The notes under the pieces were generated by a model that did no database searches, had not been told where the DNA came from, and was given only the letters and a program-made list of their open reading frames with translations. Shown here piece after piece: positions 8,855-17,225 of a stretch of DNA of 55,018 bases; the first letter of the stretch is position 1; the number at the start of each line of letters is the position of its first letter. The stretch spans positions 1 through 55,018 of the forward strand of contig NZ_JAKVTG010000020.1 in NCBI RefSeq assembly GCF_022489025.1, read 5' to 3'. The translations under genes were made by a program, and so were the position numbers. Source of the stretch: Planococcus halocryophilus. GTDB lineage: Bacteria > Bacillota > Bacilli > Bacillales_A > Planococcaceae.

Positions 8855-9292
8855 ATGGCAAAAGCAGTCTTGGACCGTGAAAATATTAAATTAAATGTTT
8901 CAATCGCTACGATGGAGGAAGGCATCCGGTTTACTGGTGGGATATTAGTAGACAATGGTTATGTGGATGCAGGTTATATTGACAAAATGTTAGAGCGGGA
9001 AGAAATGGCATCTACTTTTATGGGGAATAGCCTAGCTATTCCTCACGGTACAGAAGAAGCGAAAGCTAATGTTCTGCAGACGGGCATTTCAGTAGTCACA
9101 GTACCAGAAGGAGTGGATTTCGGTAACGGCAATATGGCAAAAATATTGATCGGCATTGCTGGTAAAAACAATGAACATCTTGATATTCTTTCGAATATTG
9201 CTATCGTATGTTCTGAAGAGGAAAATATCGATAAAATCCTTAATGCTCGTACAGAAGAAGAAATTATGGCTTTGTTTAGCGATGTGGGATAA
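8855..9292 (+). CDS. mtlF: PTS mannitol-specific enzyme IIA
   Basis: A 145-residue cytoplasmic phosphocarrier that passes phosphate from HPr to the IIB domain of MtlA. His64 in GNSLAIPHGT is the phosphorylated residue; LDILSNIAIVCSEEEN is typical of the family C-terminal half. The frame is open from a GTG at 8846, but AGGGGTGAT precedes the ATG at 8855 at the right distance, so that ATG is the start. It follows mtlA by 37 bases and is surely co-transcribed. No mtlD follows; unrelated small genes do. Confidence 0.96.
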   Translation: MAKAVLDRENIKLNVSIATMEEGIRFTGGILVDNGYVDAGYIDKMLEREEMASTFMGNSLAIPHGTEEAKANVLQTGISVVTVPEGVDFGNGNMAKILIGIAGKNNEHLDILSNIAIVCSEEENIDKILNARTEEEIMALFSDVG

Positions 9293-9321
9293 GTTTAATT
9301 TATTCTTTTAGTGAAAATAAT

Positions 9322-9350
9322 GACCTCCTTTAACTGAGGCCAAACTTTTT
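9322..9350 (+). terminator. Weak terminator candidate after mtlF
   Basis: CCTC and GAGG form a short stem (loop CTTTAACT) followed by AAACTTTTT. Weak, but placed where the mtlAF transcript should end. Confidence 0.35.
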
Positions 9351-9430
9351 CAGATATTTCGATTTGGTAATAGTTTGTTCACATTTACTTTGTATACTGA
9401 AACTACAAAAGTTTATGGAGGATGATGAAG

Positions 9431-9547
9431 ATGAGTGGGACCTTATGTTGTACAGTCGGAAAAATCCAAAAAGCTAGCGAAATCGTTGAAAATCTGAAAA
9501 AGCAGGGCATTAAAGCAGAGGTATGCAAAAAATCTAAAATGTTATAA
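9431..9547 (+). CDS. Small di-cysteine protein, 38 residues, unknown
   Basis: A short frame opening MSGTLCCTVGKIQ and ending KKQGIKAEVCKKSKML. GGAGG at 9417-9421 stands nine bases before the ATG at 9431; two further in-frame ATGs at 9422 and 9425 are too close to it. A TATACT box lies at 9393-9398 and a perfect terminator starts four bases after the stop, so the unit has the marks of a small transcribed gene. The protein has an adjacent Cys pair, a third Cys near the end, and a likely amphipathic lysine-rich helix between. I do not recognise it; metal binding or a redox role is only a guess from the cysteines. Confidence 0.6.
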   Translation: MSGTLCCTVGKIQKASEIVENLKKQGIKAEVCKKSKML

Positions 9548-9550
9548 GAA

Positions 9551-9593
9551 TTTAAAAACCTCGTTTGCCAACAAGGCAAACGAGGTTTTTAAA
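9551..9593. terminator. Strong bidirectional terminator between two small genes
   Basis: AAAAACCTCGTTTGCC (9554-9569) pairs perfectly with GGCAAACGAGGTTTTT (9575-9590) around an AACAA loop, with T and A runs on both sides. It serves the di-cysteine ORF on the plus strand and the small gene on the minus strand. Confidence 0.92.
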
Positions 9594-9604
9594 TGAAGAG
9601 CGAT

Positions 9605-9802
9605 TTAATAACTGAGTGCTTTTTCATACATCCATCTTTTCAAGTTGCCGATTGAGTTAAAAGAGATGGCTTCGCCTGTTTCCTTATGTTCCGCTTTTAC
9701 GATGACATCGAATTCATTAGGGGTAAACAACCAACCGTCCTCCACTAATGCACGTGTCATCTTTACAATCATGCTTGAGCCTCTTATAGAATTTAGGTTC
9801 AT
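9605..9802 (-). CDS. Small conserved-looking protein, 65 residues, unknown
   Basis: The protein opens MNLNSIRGSSMIVKMTRALV and continues with a strand-rich segment, FTPNEFDVIVKAEHKETGEA, then ends NLKRWMYEKALSY. No signal peptide, membrane segment or cysteine. The longest frame starts at 9811, but AAGGAG sits one base from that ATG and at nine bases from the ATG at 9802, which I prefer. Convergent with the di-cysteine ORF and sharing its terminator. I do not recognise a family. Confidence 0.7.
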   Translation of the reverse strand: MNLNSIRGSSMIVKMTRALVEDGWLFTPNEFDVIVKAEHKETGEAISFNSIGNLKRWMYEKALSY

Positions 9803-10038
9803 TTTGACCATCTCCTTTTCTCGGGGGTTAAAGTATAGTATATTCTATTTGTCTGAATTATCAAACTATATTTCGGAGGTAGAGTTAAACTCCATTGTTT
9901 TTCAATTCTATTCCCGTCGATTCAAAAATCCAAACGTTTAAATTTAAATTTTTTAAAAAAAACGTAGCCCCAATTACTGACAACGTTTTAGATGTGTGCC
10001 AATAGTAAAGCACTATTTTCATTTTGAAAACTAATTTT
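9803..10038. other. Short AT-rich spacer between two minus-strand genes
   Basis: Contains the promoter side of the small gene and the end of the tetR transcript. No convincing terminator hairpin or gene is visible. Confidence 0.4.
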
Positions 10039-10728
10039 TCAATTATCTATACGTGCGAGTATGTCGCTGTTTTTGCCTAATTGATTAACAATAACTCTCA
10101 CGGCTTTTTCTATATATTCATCTTTGCCGGTTTTTAACGCAGTAGGCGTGAAGCTTCTGCGTTTCATCATTTCATAATAGCCATACATACCTTCTTCTAA
10201 CGATATGCCTTTTTCTACTAAAAATGAAGAGTTTAAAATTTTTTGCAAAGCAGCTTCATCTTGTTCGATAATTAAAGAAGGAATAAGTGGGTTAAAATCA
10301 CCATCACTTATGCCATTTTCATAAAATGAATGGAGTATTATGAGTCGCTCATTTGCTACGTTTATTTGCCGTTCATAATAATTTGGACATTCTGACTTTA
10401 ACTCATTTAAATATATTTCTGAAGCATACACGGTTGAAAAAACGGATTGTTCAAAGACAGCTGGCAATCGTCGAATGTATGGATAGCGCGCGTTATTGAT
10501 AAATTGATTAGATCTTGTTAAATAGTCAATATAAATTTCAGTTACTTCTTGGATGATGTCTTCTTTAGATGCGAAAAAATTATACAATGATGCACGACTA
10601 ATGCCCATTAAACGTGCCAAATCTTGAATAGTTAATGAGATAAATCCTTCAGTGCGAACAGTGTCCATGATTTTTTCTGCATAAGAACGTCGCATCATTT
10701 GACGTTCTTCAGGTGAAATTTTCCGCAT
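10039..10728 (-). CDS. TetR-family transcriptional regulator
   Basis: A 229-residue regulator with an N-terminal TetR helix-turn-helix at about residues 25-55, LTIQDLARLMGISRASLYNF followed by FASKEDII. The C-terminal ligand domain is not assignable to a known substrate. GGGGGTG precedes the ATG. It is divergent from an SDR/aldehyde dehydrogenase operon, 172 bases away, and the usual TetR logic suggests it represses that operon and itself; this is inference. The length fits the family. Confidence 0.88.
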   Translation of the reverse strand: MRKISPEERQMMRRSYAEKIMDTVRTEGFISLTIQDLARLMGISRASLYNFFASKEDIIQEVTEIYIDYLTRSNQFINNARYPYIRRLPAVFEQSVFSTVYASEIYLNELKSECPNYYERQINVANERLIILHSFYENGISDGDFNPLIPSLIIEQDEAALQKILNSSFLVEKGISLEEGMYGYYEMMKRRSFTPTALKTGKDEYIEKAVRVIVNQLGKNSDILARIDN

Positions 10729-10836
10729 ATAAACACCCCCATCTTGTGAAAATTATAACACAAGAAAAGCCTGTAGAGATGGATATTTTCGCTATTTTGT
10801 TTAATCTATGAGGTACTTTGGGTAAACAGTTAAGAT

Positions 10837-10855
10837 GTATTTAATAAATGAATAC
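10837..10855. promoter_or_regulatory. Possible TetR operator in the divergent region
   Basis: GTATT at 10837-10841 and AATAC at 10851-10855 form an inverted repeat with a nine-base, AT-rich spacer, 46 bases before the SDR gene. Weak evidence; the placement, not the quality of the repeat, makes it worth listing. Confidence 0.25.
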
Positions 10856-10900
10856 TTTTTAGATAACACACCTCAAATATTGAAATGGAGTTGATCTCAA

Positions 10901-11632
10901 ATGACAAAAACAGCAATTATTACTGGAGCCAGTAGTGGGATTGGACAAGCAACGGCAAAAGAGCTTGCATCAAAAGGGTATCATGTCATGTTAGCCGCTA
11001 GACGAGAAGATCGTTTAGTGGAATTAAAAAAAGAAATCGAAGATGCTGGCGGTTCAGCACAATACAAAGTGACGGATGTAACGTCTGCAGATGAGATGAA
11101 GTCTCTTGCAGAAGCTGCGTTAGAAAAAACCGGCAATATTGACGTTCTGGTAAATAATGCAGGTTTGATGCCACTGTCGTTTATGAATAAGTTGAAAATA
11201 GATGAATGGGATCAAATGGTCGATGTGAATATTAAAGGGGTTCTTTATGGAATTGCTGCTGTTTTACCGATTATGGAAAAGCAGAAGTTCGGTCATATTC
11301 TAAACGTTTCTTCTGTAGCTGGTCACCAAGTCTTTAAAGGAAGTGCGGTATACAGTGGTACAAAATATGCTGTTCGTGCTATTTCAGAAGGCTTACGCCA
11401 AGAAATCGATCCAGCAAATGAAATCCGCGTGACCATCGTATCACCAGGAGCGGTAGAGACAGAACTGACAAATACCATTACAGATGAAGATGTATTAAAT
11501 AGCTTTAAAGAAGGTGGCAAGATGACGATGCTACAAGCACAGGATATTGCGAATGCGATTTCTTATGCGGTAGAGCAGCCGTCGCATGTTGATGTCAATG
11601 AGATATTAATTCGTCCAAGACAACAGCCTTAA
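10901..11632 (+). CDS. SDR-family NAD(P)-dependent oxidoreductase
   Basis: A 243-residue classical short-chain dehydrogenase. The cofactor motif TGASSGIG is at residues 8-15, NNAG follows in VLVNNAGLMPLSF, and the catalytic set is seen as Ser in NVSSVAG and Tyr-Lys in YSGTKYA. Basic residues after the second strand (AARRED) point to NADP(H). It resembles the clavaldehyde/serine dehydrogenase-like YdfG group. GGAG precedes the ATG. The aldehyde dehydrogenase gene follows 23 bases later, so the pair may oxidise an alcohol and then the aldehyde; the substrate is unknown. Confidence 0.9.
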   Translation: MTKTAIITGASSGIGQATAKELASKGYHVMLAARREDRLVELKKEIEDAGGSAQYKVTDVTSADEMKSLAEAALEKTGNIDVLVNNAGLMPLSFMNKLKIDEWDQMVDVNIKGVLYGIAAVLPIMEKQKFGHILNVSSVAGHQVFKGSAVYSGTKYAVRAISEGLRQEIDPANEIRVTIVSPGAVETELTNTITDEDVLNSFKEGGKMTMLQAQDIANAISYAVEQPSHVDVNEILIRPRQQP

Positions 11633-11655
11633 ACTATAAAGAATGGAGCGATCAG

Positions 11656-13128
11656 ATGAAAACCGATTATTCGAAAATTTATATAGATGGTGAATGGACT
11701 ACCGGATCTAGTGATAGTCAGATGAAAAATACCAATCCATTCACAGGGGAAGAGCTAGTTACAACGCAAGCTGCTGATAAAAGCGATTTAGATAAAGCTT
11801 ATAAAGCAGCAGCAAAAGCACAAGTAGCATGGTCGAAAGAATTGCCACAAAAGAAACAAGAAGTATTGGAAAAAGCATTAGAAGTCATGCAAGAAAACAA
11901 AGAATTGATTATCGATTGGCTTGTTAAAGAAGCTGGTAGCACAGTGTTTAAAGCAACTGCTGAATTTGGCGTCTCGGTTAATATTCTCAAAGAAGCAACG
12001 ACTTTCCCTTTCCGAATGGAAGGCAAAATACTTCCTTCCCGACAAGCAGGTAAAGAAAATCGAGTTTATCGCAATTCGATTGGTGTCATTGGCATCATCA
12101 GTCCATGGAATTTCCCATTCCATTTGGCGATTCGTTCGATTGCACCTGCAATTGCAACAGGTAATGCAGTAGTTATCAAACCGGCAACGGATACTCCTGT
12201 AACGGGTGGACTGTTATTTGCAAGTATTTTTGAAGCAGCTGGATTGCCTAAAGGCTTATTAAATGTAGTTGTTGGCCGTGGTTCTGAAATAGGCGACGAT
12301 ATTGTAACGCATCCAATTCCCCGATTAATTTCTTTTACTGGTTCAACGCCTGTAGGAAAACACATCGGAGAGTTAGCTGGAGGCGCATTAAAGAAAACTG
12401 CGTTAGAGCTTGGCGGTAATAATAACTTTATTGTTCTAGATGACGCTAATGTTGATCAAGCGGTTGATTCTGCTTTATTCGGTAAATTTTATCATCAAGG
12501 TCAAATTTGTATGTCTATCAACCGTATTTTCGTACATCGAGATCTGTATGAAGAATTTGCAGAACAATTTACTGCTCGAGCCGGTAAATTGAAATTTGGT
12601 AACCCGACTGAAGAAGGTACGCAAGTCGGTCCATTAATCAACCGTGATCAAGTAGACCGAATTCTTAAAGACATCGATGCAACTGTCGAACAAGGTGCCA
12701 AAGTTCGTCTTGGTGGCAAGGCAGATGGCAACGTTTTAGAGCCTACTGTATTAACAGAAGTGACAAATGATATGCCGCTTGCTAAAAATGAAATTTTTGG
12801 ACCTGTAGCAATTTTGATCCCATTTGATAGCGATGAAGAAGTGATTGAAATGGCAAATGCTTATCCATTTGGCTTAAGTGGTGCTGTTCATTCTGCGAAT
12901 ATTGAGCATGGCACGAATATCGCTCATCAAATTCATACAGGCATGATTCACGTTAACGATCAACCAGTCAACGATGAAGCCCATATGCCGTTTGGTGGAG
13001 AAAAAGATTCAGGTCTCGGTCGCTTTAACGGAGAATGGGTATTAGAAGAGTTCACAACTTTGAAATGGTTATCCGTTCAACACGGGCGCAGCGAATATGG
13101 TCCATTTGTTAATGCTACAAAAAAATAA
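11656..13128 (+). CDS. Aldehyde dehydrogenase (benzaldehyde/vanillin dehydrogenase type)
   Basis: A 490-residue NAD(P)-dependent aldehyde dehydrogenase. Glu251 in ALELGGNN and Cys285 in QGQICMSINR are the general base and the nucleophile; PWNFPFHLAIRSIAPAIATG and FTGSTPVGKHI are the cofactor and active-site stretches. The sequence is closest by eye to the YfmT/benzaldehyde dehydrogenase group, acting on aromatic or aliphatic aldehydes. GGAGCGAT precedes the ATG. It is the second gene of the operon with the SDR and ends at a strong terminator. Likely role: detoxification or use of aldehydes under TetR control. Confidence 0.93.
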   Translation: MKTDYSKIYIDGEWTTGSSDSQMKNTNPFTGEELVTTQAADKSDLDKAYKAAAKAQVAWSKELPQKKQEVLEKALEVMQENKELIIDWLVKEAGSTVFKATAEFGVSVNILKEATTFPFRMEGKILPSRQAGKENRVYRNSIGVIGIISPWNFPFHLAIRSIAPAIATGNAVVIKPATDTPVTGGLLFASIFEAAGLPKGLLNVVVGRGSEIGDDIVTHPIPRLISFTGSTPVGKHIGELAGGALKKTALELGGNNNFIVLDDANVDQAVDSALFGKFYHQGQICMSINRIFVHRDLYEEFAEQFTARAGKLKFGNPTEEGTQVGPLINRDQVDRILKDIDATVEQGAKVRLGGKADGNVLEPTVLTEVTNDMPLAKNEIFGPVAILIPFDSDEEVIEMANAYPFGLSGAVHSANIEHGTNIAHQIHTGMIHVNDQPVNDEAHMPFGGEKDSGLGRFNGEWVLEEFTTLKWLSVQHGRSEYGPFVNATKK

Positions 13129-13138
13129 CTACTTGTTG

Positions 13139-13174
13139 AACCGACAACTTCATATAAGAAGTTGTCGGTTTTTC
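13139..13174 (+). terminator. Terminator of the SDR-ALDH operon
   Basis: AACCGACAACTT (13139-13150) pairs with AAGTTGTCGGTT (13159-13170) and is followed by TTTTTC. Confidence 0.9.
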
Positions 13175-13257
13175 AATAGATATTTATACAAAGAAATCAG
13201 CACTACTAATTTCATAATGATTACCAATAGTTATTAGTTAAAACAAACAGGAGTTGA

Positions 13258-13857
13258 ATGAATATGTCTAAATTATTTCCTGCACTATATGATATCGCAA
13301 TGAAGCCGTTAGAAAAAACACGATTTGAAAAGGTTCGGGCTAATCTTGTCCGAAAAGCGCAAGGACGTGTGTTAGAAATTGGTTTTGGCACAGGTGCTAA
13401 TTTTCCTTATTACCGTGATGTTGAAAGAGTAGATGCGATCGAACCAAATCCCGAAATGAGCAAACACGCAGCAAAACGAATTAAAAAAGCGCACGTGCCA
13501 ATTTATACGTACGACGCAAAAGCAGAAGAACTGCCATTTGAAAACAATAGTTTCGATACAGTTGTTGCGACATTGGTTTTTTGCACAATCCCTTATCCGA
13601 TAAAAGCACTTGAAGAAATAAAGCGAGCTAGTAAACCAGGCGGGAAAGTGCTTTTTTTTGAACACGTTAAAGTTGACCAAGAAGCCATAGGCAAAACGCA
13701 AGAAGTCTTAACGCCGGTCTGGAAAAAGCTATGTGATGGCTGTCATTTAGACCGGGATACGCTTGAACTAGTAAAGCGCTCAGGATTAAAGGTGGAAAAA
13801 GTTACCTCCTATTATGGTGGACTATTCTTAACCATTGAATGCTATAATCCAGAATAA
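13258..13857 (+). CDS. Class I SAM-dependent methyltransferase
   Basis: A 199-residue methyltransferase. Motif I is VLEIGFGTGANFPYY, the acidic end of strand 2 is DAIEPNPEMS, and motif II lies in ELPFENNSFDTVVATLVFC; IKRASKPGGKVLFFEHV is post-motif III. This is the UbiE/phospholipid-methyltransferase-like methyltransf_11 group, close to METTL7-type proteins. The substrate is unknown. AGGAG precedes the ATG at 13258 by four bases and a second in-frame ATG at 13264 by ten; either may be used. It is a single gene with its own terminator. Confidence 0.88.
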   Translation: MNMSKLFPALYDIAMKPLEKTRFEKVRANLVRKAQGRVLEIGFGTGANFPYYRDVERVDAIEPNPEMSKHAAKRIKKAHVPIYTYDAKAEELPFENNSFDTVVATLVFCTIPYPIKALEEIKRASKPGGKVLFFEHVKVDQEAIGKTQEVLTPVWKKLCDGCHLDRDTLELVKRSGLKVEKVTSYYGGLFLTIECYNPE

Positions 13858-13871
13858 TAAATAGGTAGATT

Positions 13872-13904
13872 CGCAGAAGGCTCATTTGGCTTTCTGCTTT
13901 TTTA
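13872..13904 (+). terminator. Terminator after the methyltransferase gene
   Basis: GCAGAAGGC and GGCTTTCTGC (one G-U pair) form a stem around TCATTT, then a T run. Confidence 0.85.
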
Positions 13905-14125
13905 TTATATGAAAATTATTCATTTAATAATAGATGATTGTGATTTTCTAAGAATAGTGAACTAAATTGTCGTTCTATACGTAGTATAAGTAAGAAAACA
14001 AAAGAAACTAGCGACAGTTGTTTCTTTATCTCTATTTATATAAGCGTTGTAAAAAGAAAAGATTTTCCTGTAGCGGGAAGTATAGTAAGGTAGTAATACG
14101 AAATAAGTAAAAAAGGAGACAGGGG

Positions 14126-14692
14126 ATGGAAAAAAGTACCGATACAAGCTTGTATTTGCGTGTAAGTGAACAAGATAAAGATGCACTAGAACAATTGTAC
14201 GACCGCTATGAAAAAATCCTTTTCTCTTTTCTTTATAAAATGCTCGAAGACCGAGGATTGGCTGAAGAAGCATTACAAGAAGTGTTTATCAAGATTTGGC
14301 GTGGTAAAGGGGTATACGACGAAAGTAAAGGGAAATTCTCTTCTTGGCTTTTCAGGATGGCGCAAAATACGGCCATTGATTTGATAAGAAAAAGAAAAAA
14401 ACCTACTGTTCCAATTGAAGAGGCAAGTCAAATGGTTAGCAACGATGAACCAGTTGAAGAACAAGTAGTGTGGCAGGAAAAGAAAACTCAGATTGAAATG
14501 GCTGTTCAGCATTTGTCAGCAGAACAACAAAAAATGATTGATTTGTTTTATTTTAAAGGACATACACATGAAACAATTGCAGATATGTGTGATATTCCAC
14601 TGGGAACTGTTAAGAGTCGAATACGACTAGCTCTAAAAAAATTAAAAACATCACTGCATGGGATGCAGGAAAGGGGGGCTTATGATGACTAA
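14126..14692 (+). CDS. ECF-type RNA polymerase sigma factor
   Basis: A 188-residue extracytoplasmic-function sigma factor. Region 2 runs over about residues 20-95 (LYDRYEKILFSFLYKML, then the -10 recognition stretch SSWLFRMAQNTAIDLIRKRK) and region 4 over about 130-180 (LSAEQQKMIDLFYFKGHTHE and GTVKSRIRLALKKLK). AGGAG lies before the ATG. The next gene overlaps its stop and encodes a membrane anti-sigma factor, so activity is probably released by a signal at the membrane. The upstream region has a small TATAC-GTA-GTATA repeat at 13976-13988 of unknown meaning. The regulon is not visible. Confidence 0.95.
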   Translation: MEKSTDTSLYLRVSEQDKDALEQLYDRYEKILFSFLYKMLEDRGLAEEALQEVFIKIWRGKGVYDESKGKFSSWLFRMAQNTAIDLIRKRKKPTVPIEEASQMVSNDEPVEEQVVWQEKKTQIEMAVQHLSAEQQKMIDLFYFKGHTHETIADMCDIPLGTVKSRIRLALKKLKTSLHGMQERGAYDD

Positions 14693-15428
14693 TATAGATT
14701 GTGATTATTTAGTAGATTACTTAAATGGAACATTAACAGAAGAAGAAAACCAGCAATTTGAACACCATTTAAAAACATGTACGGAATGCCAGGAAATAAT
14801 AGAAGCAACTGGTCAGCTCCCTTATCTTGCAGATCCGGTGGAACCACCAACAGATATGAAAGCACGTATTTTGTCTAATGTATTTGATGAGAAAGTAGAA
14901 CAAAATAATCACTTGAAAGATCAACCAATAGATCAACCGAAAGCATTGAAACCAGCAATGTCTCCAATACCAATTCATAAAAAGAGACGTAAAGAAAATG
15001 TCTGGAAACCGCTTCTTGCAGCTGTTTTGTTAATGTCGTTATTAGGTAATGGCTATGCCTTTTACCAGCTGTCAGACCAAACCGCAGAAACTGAAACTGC
15101 GATTCAATCCATTGAACTCCAACCAAATGCAACATTTACAGGAACTGCAACGGCAGCGATGATTGAAGAAGAAGGTTTGTTAAATCTAGTCGTTCAAGCA
15201 GACCGATTAGCTGAGTTAGAAACGAGTCAAGTGTACCAAGTATGGCTGATCAAAGATGGCAAGCCGATACCAGCAGGTGCATTTTCACCTAATCCAAACG
15301 GAGAAGGCGCAAGTTATTATCAACTAGAAACCACTTCAGATGAGTGGGATACTATTGCAATTACACTAGAACCTAAAACAGGAAATGAGTTACCTGAAGG
15401 TGAAATTGTATTAAGTTCAGAAATTTAA
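14685..15428 (+). CDS. Membrane anti-sigma factor (RskA type) with zinc-binding HC2 domain
   Basis: About 247 residues. The N-terminal 40 residues hold the zinc-finger HC2 signature, HHLKTCTECQEI. A single membrane segment WKPLLAAVLLMSLLGNGYAF lies near residue 110, and the extracellular part is an anti-sigma-K (RskA) domain with VYQVWLIKDGKPIPAGAF. It holds the ECF sigma factor at the membrane. The frame is open from 14658, but the G-rich ribosome site ends at 14678, pointing to the ATG at 14685 (or the adjacent 14682), which overlaps the sigma stop codon, a sign of translational coupling. The pair ends at a strong terminator. Confidence 0.92.
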   Translation: MTNIDCDYLVDYLNGTLTEEENQQFEHHLKTCTECQEIIEATGQLPYLADPVEPPTDMKARILSNVFDEKVEQNNHLKDQPIDQPKALKPAMSPIPIHKKRRKENVWKPLLAAVLLMSLLGNGYAFYQLSDQTAETETAIQSIELQPNATFTGTATAAMIEEEGLLNLVVQADRLAELETSQVYQVWLIKDGKPIPAGAFSPNPNGEGASYYQLETTSDEWDTIAITLEPKTGNELPEGEIVLSSEI

Positions 15429-15457
15429 CTGACCGCATGATGCGGTCAGTTTTTTTA
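15428..15457 (+). terminator. Terminator of the sigma/anti-sigma operon
   Basis: ACTGACCGCA, loop TGA, TGCGGTCAGT, then seven T residues. A perfect ten-base stem. Confidence 0.93.
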
Positions 15458-15597
15458 TGTCTAAAAAATTATCGTATTGAATTCAGTAAAGCAAGACTAT
15501 TTATTCATTTGAATAACTGCTAATATGTAGAAAAGATTAGTGGCTTATCTATCTAATGTACGTAATGCCCCTATATAGAAAATTTTCGGAGGAAGCA

Positions 15598-17106
15598 ATG
15601 AAAAAATTACTTAAACAATTTATTTTACTAGTTATATGTTCGTATATGGCGTTTTTCCTCGTATTTAATCAGGGGTTACTTGGGGGGATAGTAATTTCAG
15701 GTATATTCCTAGTGGTTTGTACGTTTCTTTTTGTCGCCAGTATTATTGGCGTAGTTAAAGGGAAATTGGATTTGATAAAACTTACTACTGTTGCTGAAGC
15801 TGCGTTCTTAATGACTTTTTCTATACTCCTCGGACTTGTGATAACAACTATTGCCCTTATTAATTCATTTGCGGTGTATACAACGGGTGATGAAAGTCAA
15901 AGTTCCGATAAGAAAATTAGAGTGTTTGCATCACGAATATTTGATGTTCCTTCCCAAGCGGCTCTTTTAAAAACCGAAAAAAATGGTGTTACTTACTTTT
16001 ATCCAGAAAACAATAAAGATGAGATTGAAAAAATGGATGAGTTGTTGCAACTAGAGCGAGAAAAGTTCAATTCGACTCTTGGAACACAGGATGACGGAGG
16101 CTTAACAATAGAGTTTCACGAAGATTATGCTTCATTAGAATCAGGCTATGGTTCGGAAGAAGTCGCCGGGTATTACGATTTAAGCAATAAAAGAATTCAC
16201 TTAGTTCCAACAGATGAAAATTGGGAGCTAATTTTAGTGCACGAATACTCGCATTACCAAAATCATCTTTTTTCCGATCAGCATTTGTTGTCAATAACAC
16301 GAATTCCTTCATGGTTTGAAGAAGGAGTTGCTGATTATTTTGCAGGTGAATCAAGCATGTGGTATGACTTAGAAAGTATTGAAACAATTGATTTTCACGC
16401 GCTCGACAATCAAGAAGACTATGACAAAGCAAGTACGGATACATACGATCCATATGCTCAAAGTTTTTTGGCAGTGGAATCTATAGTTGATGCTCATGGC
16501 GAAGCGATTATTCCTGAATTATTAAAGTCTCAATCGACTGGTGGATTTTACAAAAACTTAGAAAAGACCATTAATATGGATATAGAAGAATATGAAGAAA
16601 TTTTCCTCCAACAACTATTAGCGAATCAGCAACAAATAGCCGATTGGTTTGACTTGGGCTATCAACAATTAGAGATGAAAAATTATGAAGCGGCTATTAA
16701 AACGGTTGAAAACATTCGAGAAACTGGAGACATTTACGATATAGATGCAGCCGATTGGTTACTAGTAGATATAATGCTTGCTCAAGAAAAAGTTGACCTT
16801 GCAGTTGACTTGCTGAACAAAAAGATAGAAGTGGATCAGGAAGAATTTCTAGTCGATGATTTATTGTTATTAGCAGAAGTATACCTTCTTGTTGATCCAA
16901 AGCTGTCACTCGAAACGGCGAAAAAAGCAGAAACAAGTGAACTTTATTTTTACGAAGAAGATATTATATCGGTTTACGAACAAGTTAATTCCGACGATGA
17001 ACTCGCAGGCTATAAACGGTTAATAGCAGATGAATGGCTTTATAATCCATACGTGATATACCAATTAATAGGTAAGCTTAGTAATGATTATCCAGGTGAA
17101 TTTTAA
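15598..17106 (+). CDS. Membrane-anchored HExxH (peptidase MA-like) protein with TPR-like tail
   Basis: About 502 residues. Three hydrophobic segments fill residues 5-110, then an extracellular part with LILVHEYSHYQNH; His215 and His219 with the downstream WFEEGVADYFAG glutamate form a gluzincin zinc site. This is the peptidase MA-like family (PF13485). The C-terminal 150 residues are helical with repeats such as WFDLGYQQLEMKNYEAAIK, looking like TPRs. The frame is open from 15556, but CGGAGG stands five bases before the ATG at 15598. It lies alone after the ECF operon. It could cleave an envelope protein, perhaps the anti-sigma factor, but that is a guess. Confidence 0.8.
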   Translation: MKKLLKQFILLVICSYMAFFLVFNQGLLGGIVISGIFLVVCTFLFVASIIGVVKGKLDLIKLTTVAEAAFLMTFSILLGLVITTIALINSFAVYTTGDESQSSDKKIRVFASRIFDVPSQAALLKTEKNGVTYFYPENNKDEIEKMDELLQLEREKFNSTLGTQDDGGLTIEFHEDYASLESGYGSEEVAGYYDLSNKRIHLVPTDENWELILVHEYSHYQNHLFSDQHLLSITRIPSWFEEGVADYFAGESSMWYDLESIETIDFHALDNQEDYDKASTDTYDPYAQSFLAVESIVDAHGEAIIPELLKSQSTGGFYKNLEKTINMDIEEYEEIFLQQLLANQQQIADWFDLGYQQLEMKNYEAAIKTVENIRETGDIYDIDAADWLLVDIMLAQEKVDLAVDLLNKKIEVDQEEFLVDDLLLLAEVYLLVDPKLSLETAKKAETSELYFYEEDIISVYEQVNSDDELAGYKRLIADEWLYNPYVIYQLIGKLSNDYPGEF

Positions 17107-17134
17107 AACTACATGTAAAAACAACTTTAGTTCT

Positions 17135-17163
17135 TTGACATCACTACATAAATCAAGTACATT
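17135..17163 (+). promoter_or_regulatory. guaC promoter
   Basis: TTGACA at 17135-17140, 17-base spacer, TACATT at 17158-17163. A standard sigma-A promoter; the start site would be near 17170. Confidence 0.75.
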
Positions 17164-17168
17164 ATCAT

Positions 17169-17212
17169 ATGGACGAACATTTTTAAGTTATTCGAGTATA
17201 TCATTCGGTTAT
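17169..17212. promoter_or_regulatory. PurBox-like inverted pair (PurR operator) at guaC
   Basis: ATGGACGAACATT (17169-17181) and, on the other strand, ATAACCGAATGAT (17200-17212) match the PurBox consensus AWWWCCGAACWWT at 10 and 11 of 13 positions. They face each other with 18 bases between, close to the usual 16-17. The pair covers the start site and leader of guaC, where PurR would block transcription. PurR regulation of guaC is known in Bacillus; use of this site is inferred. Confidence 0.55.
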
Positions 17213-17225
17213 AGGGGTGTAATTT

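Noticed and set aside
12066..12365. 99-codon minus-strand frame
   Set aside because: Antisense of the aldehyde dehydrogenase cofactor domain, a shadow frame.
16067..16453. 128-codon minus-strand frame
   Set aside because: Lies wholly inside the HExxH protein gene and has no ribosome site or family text.
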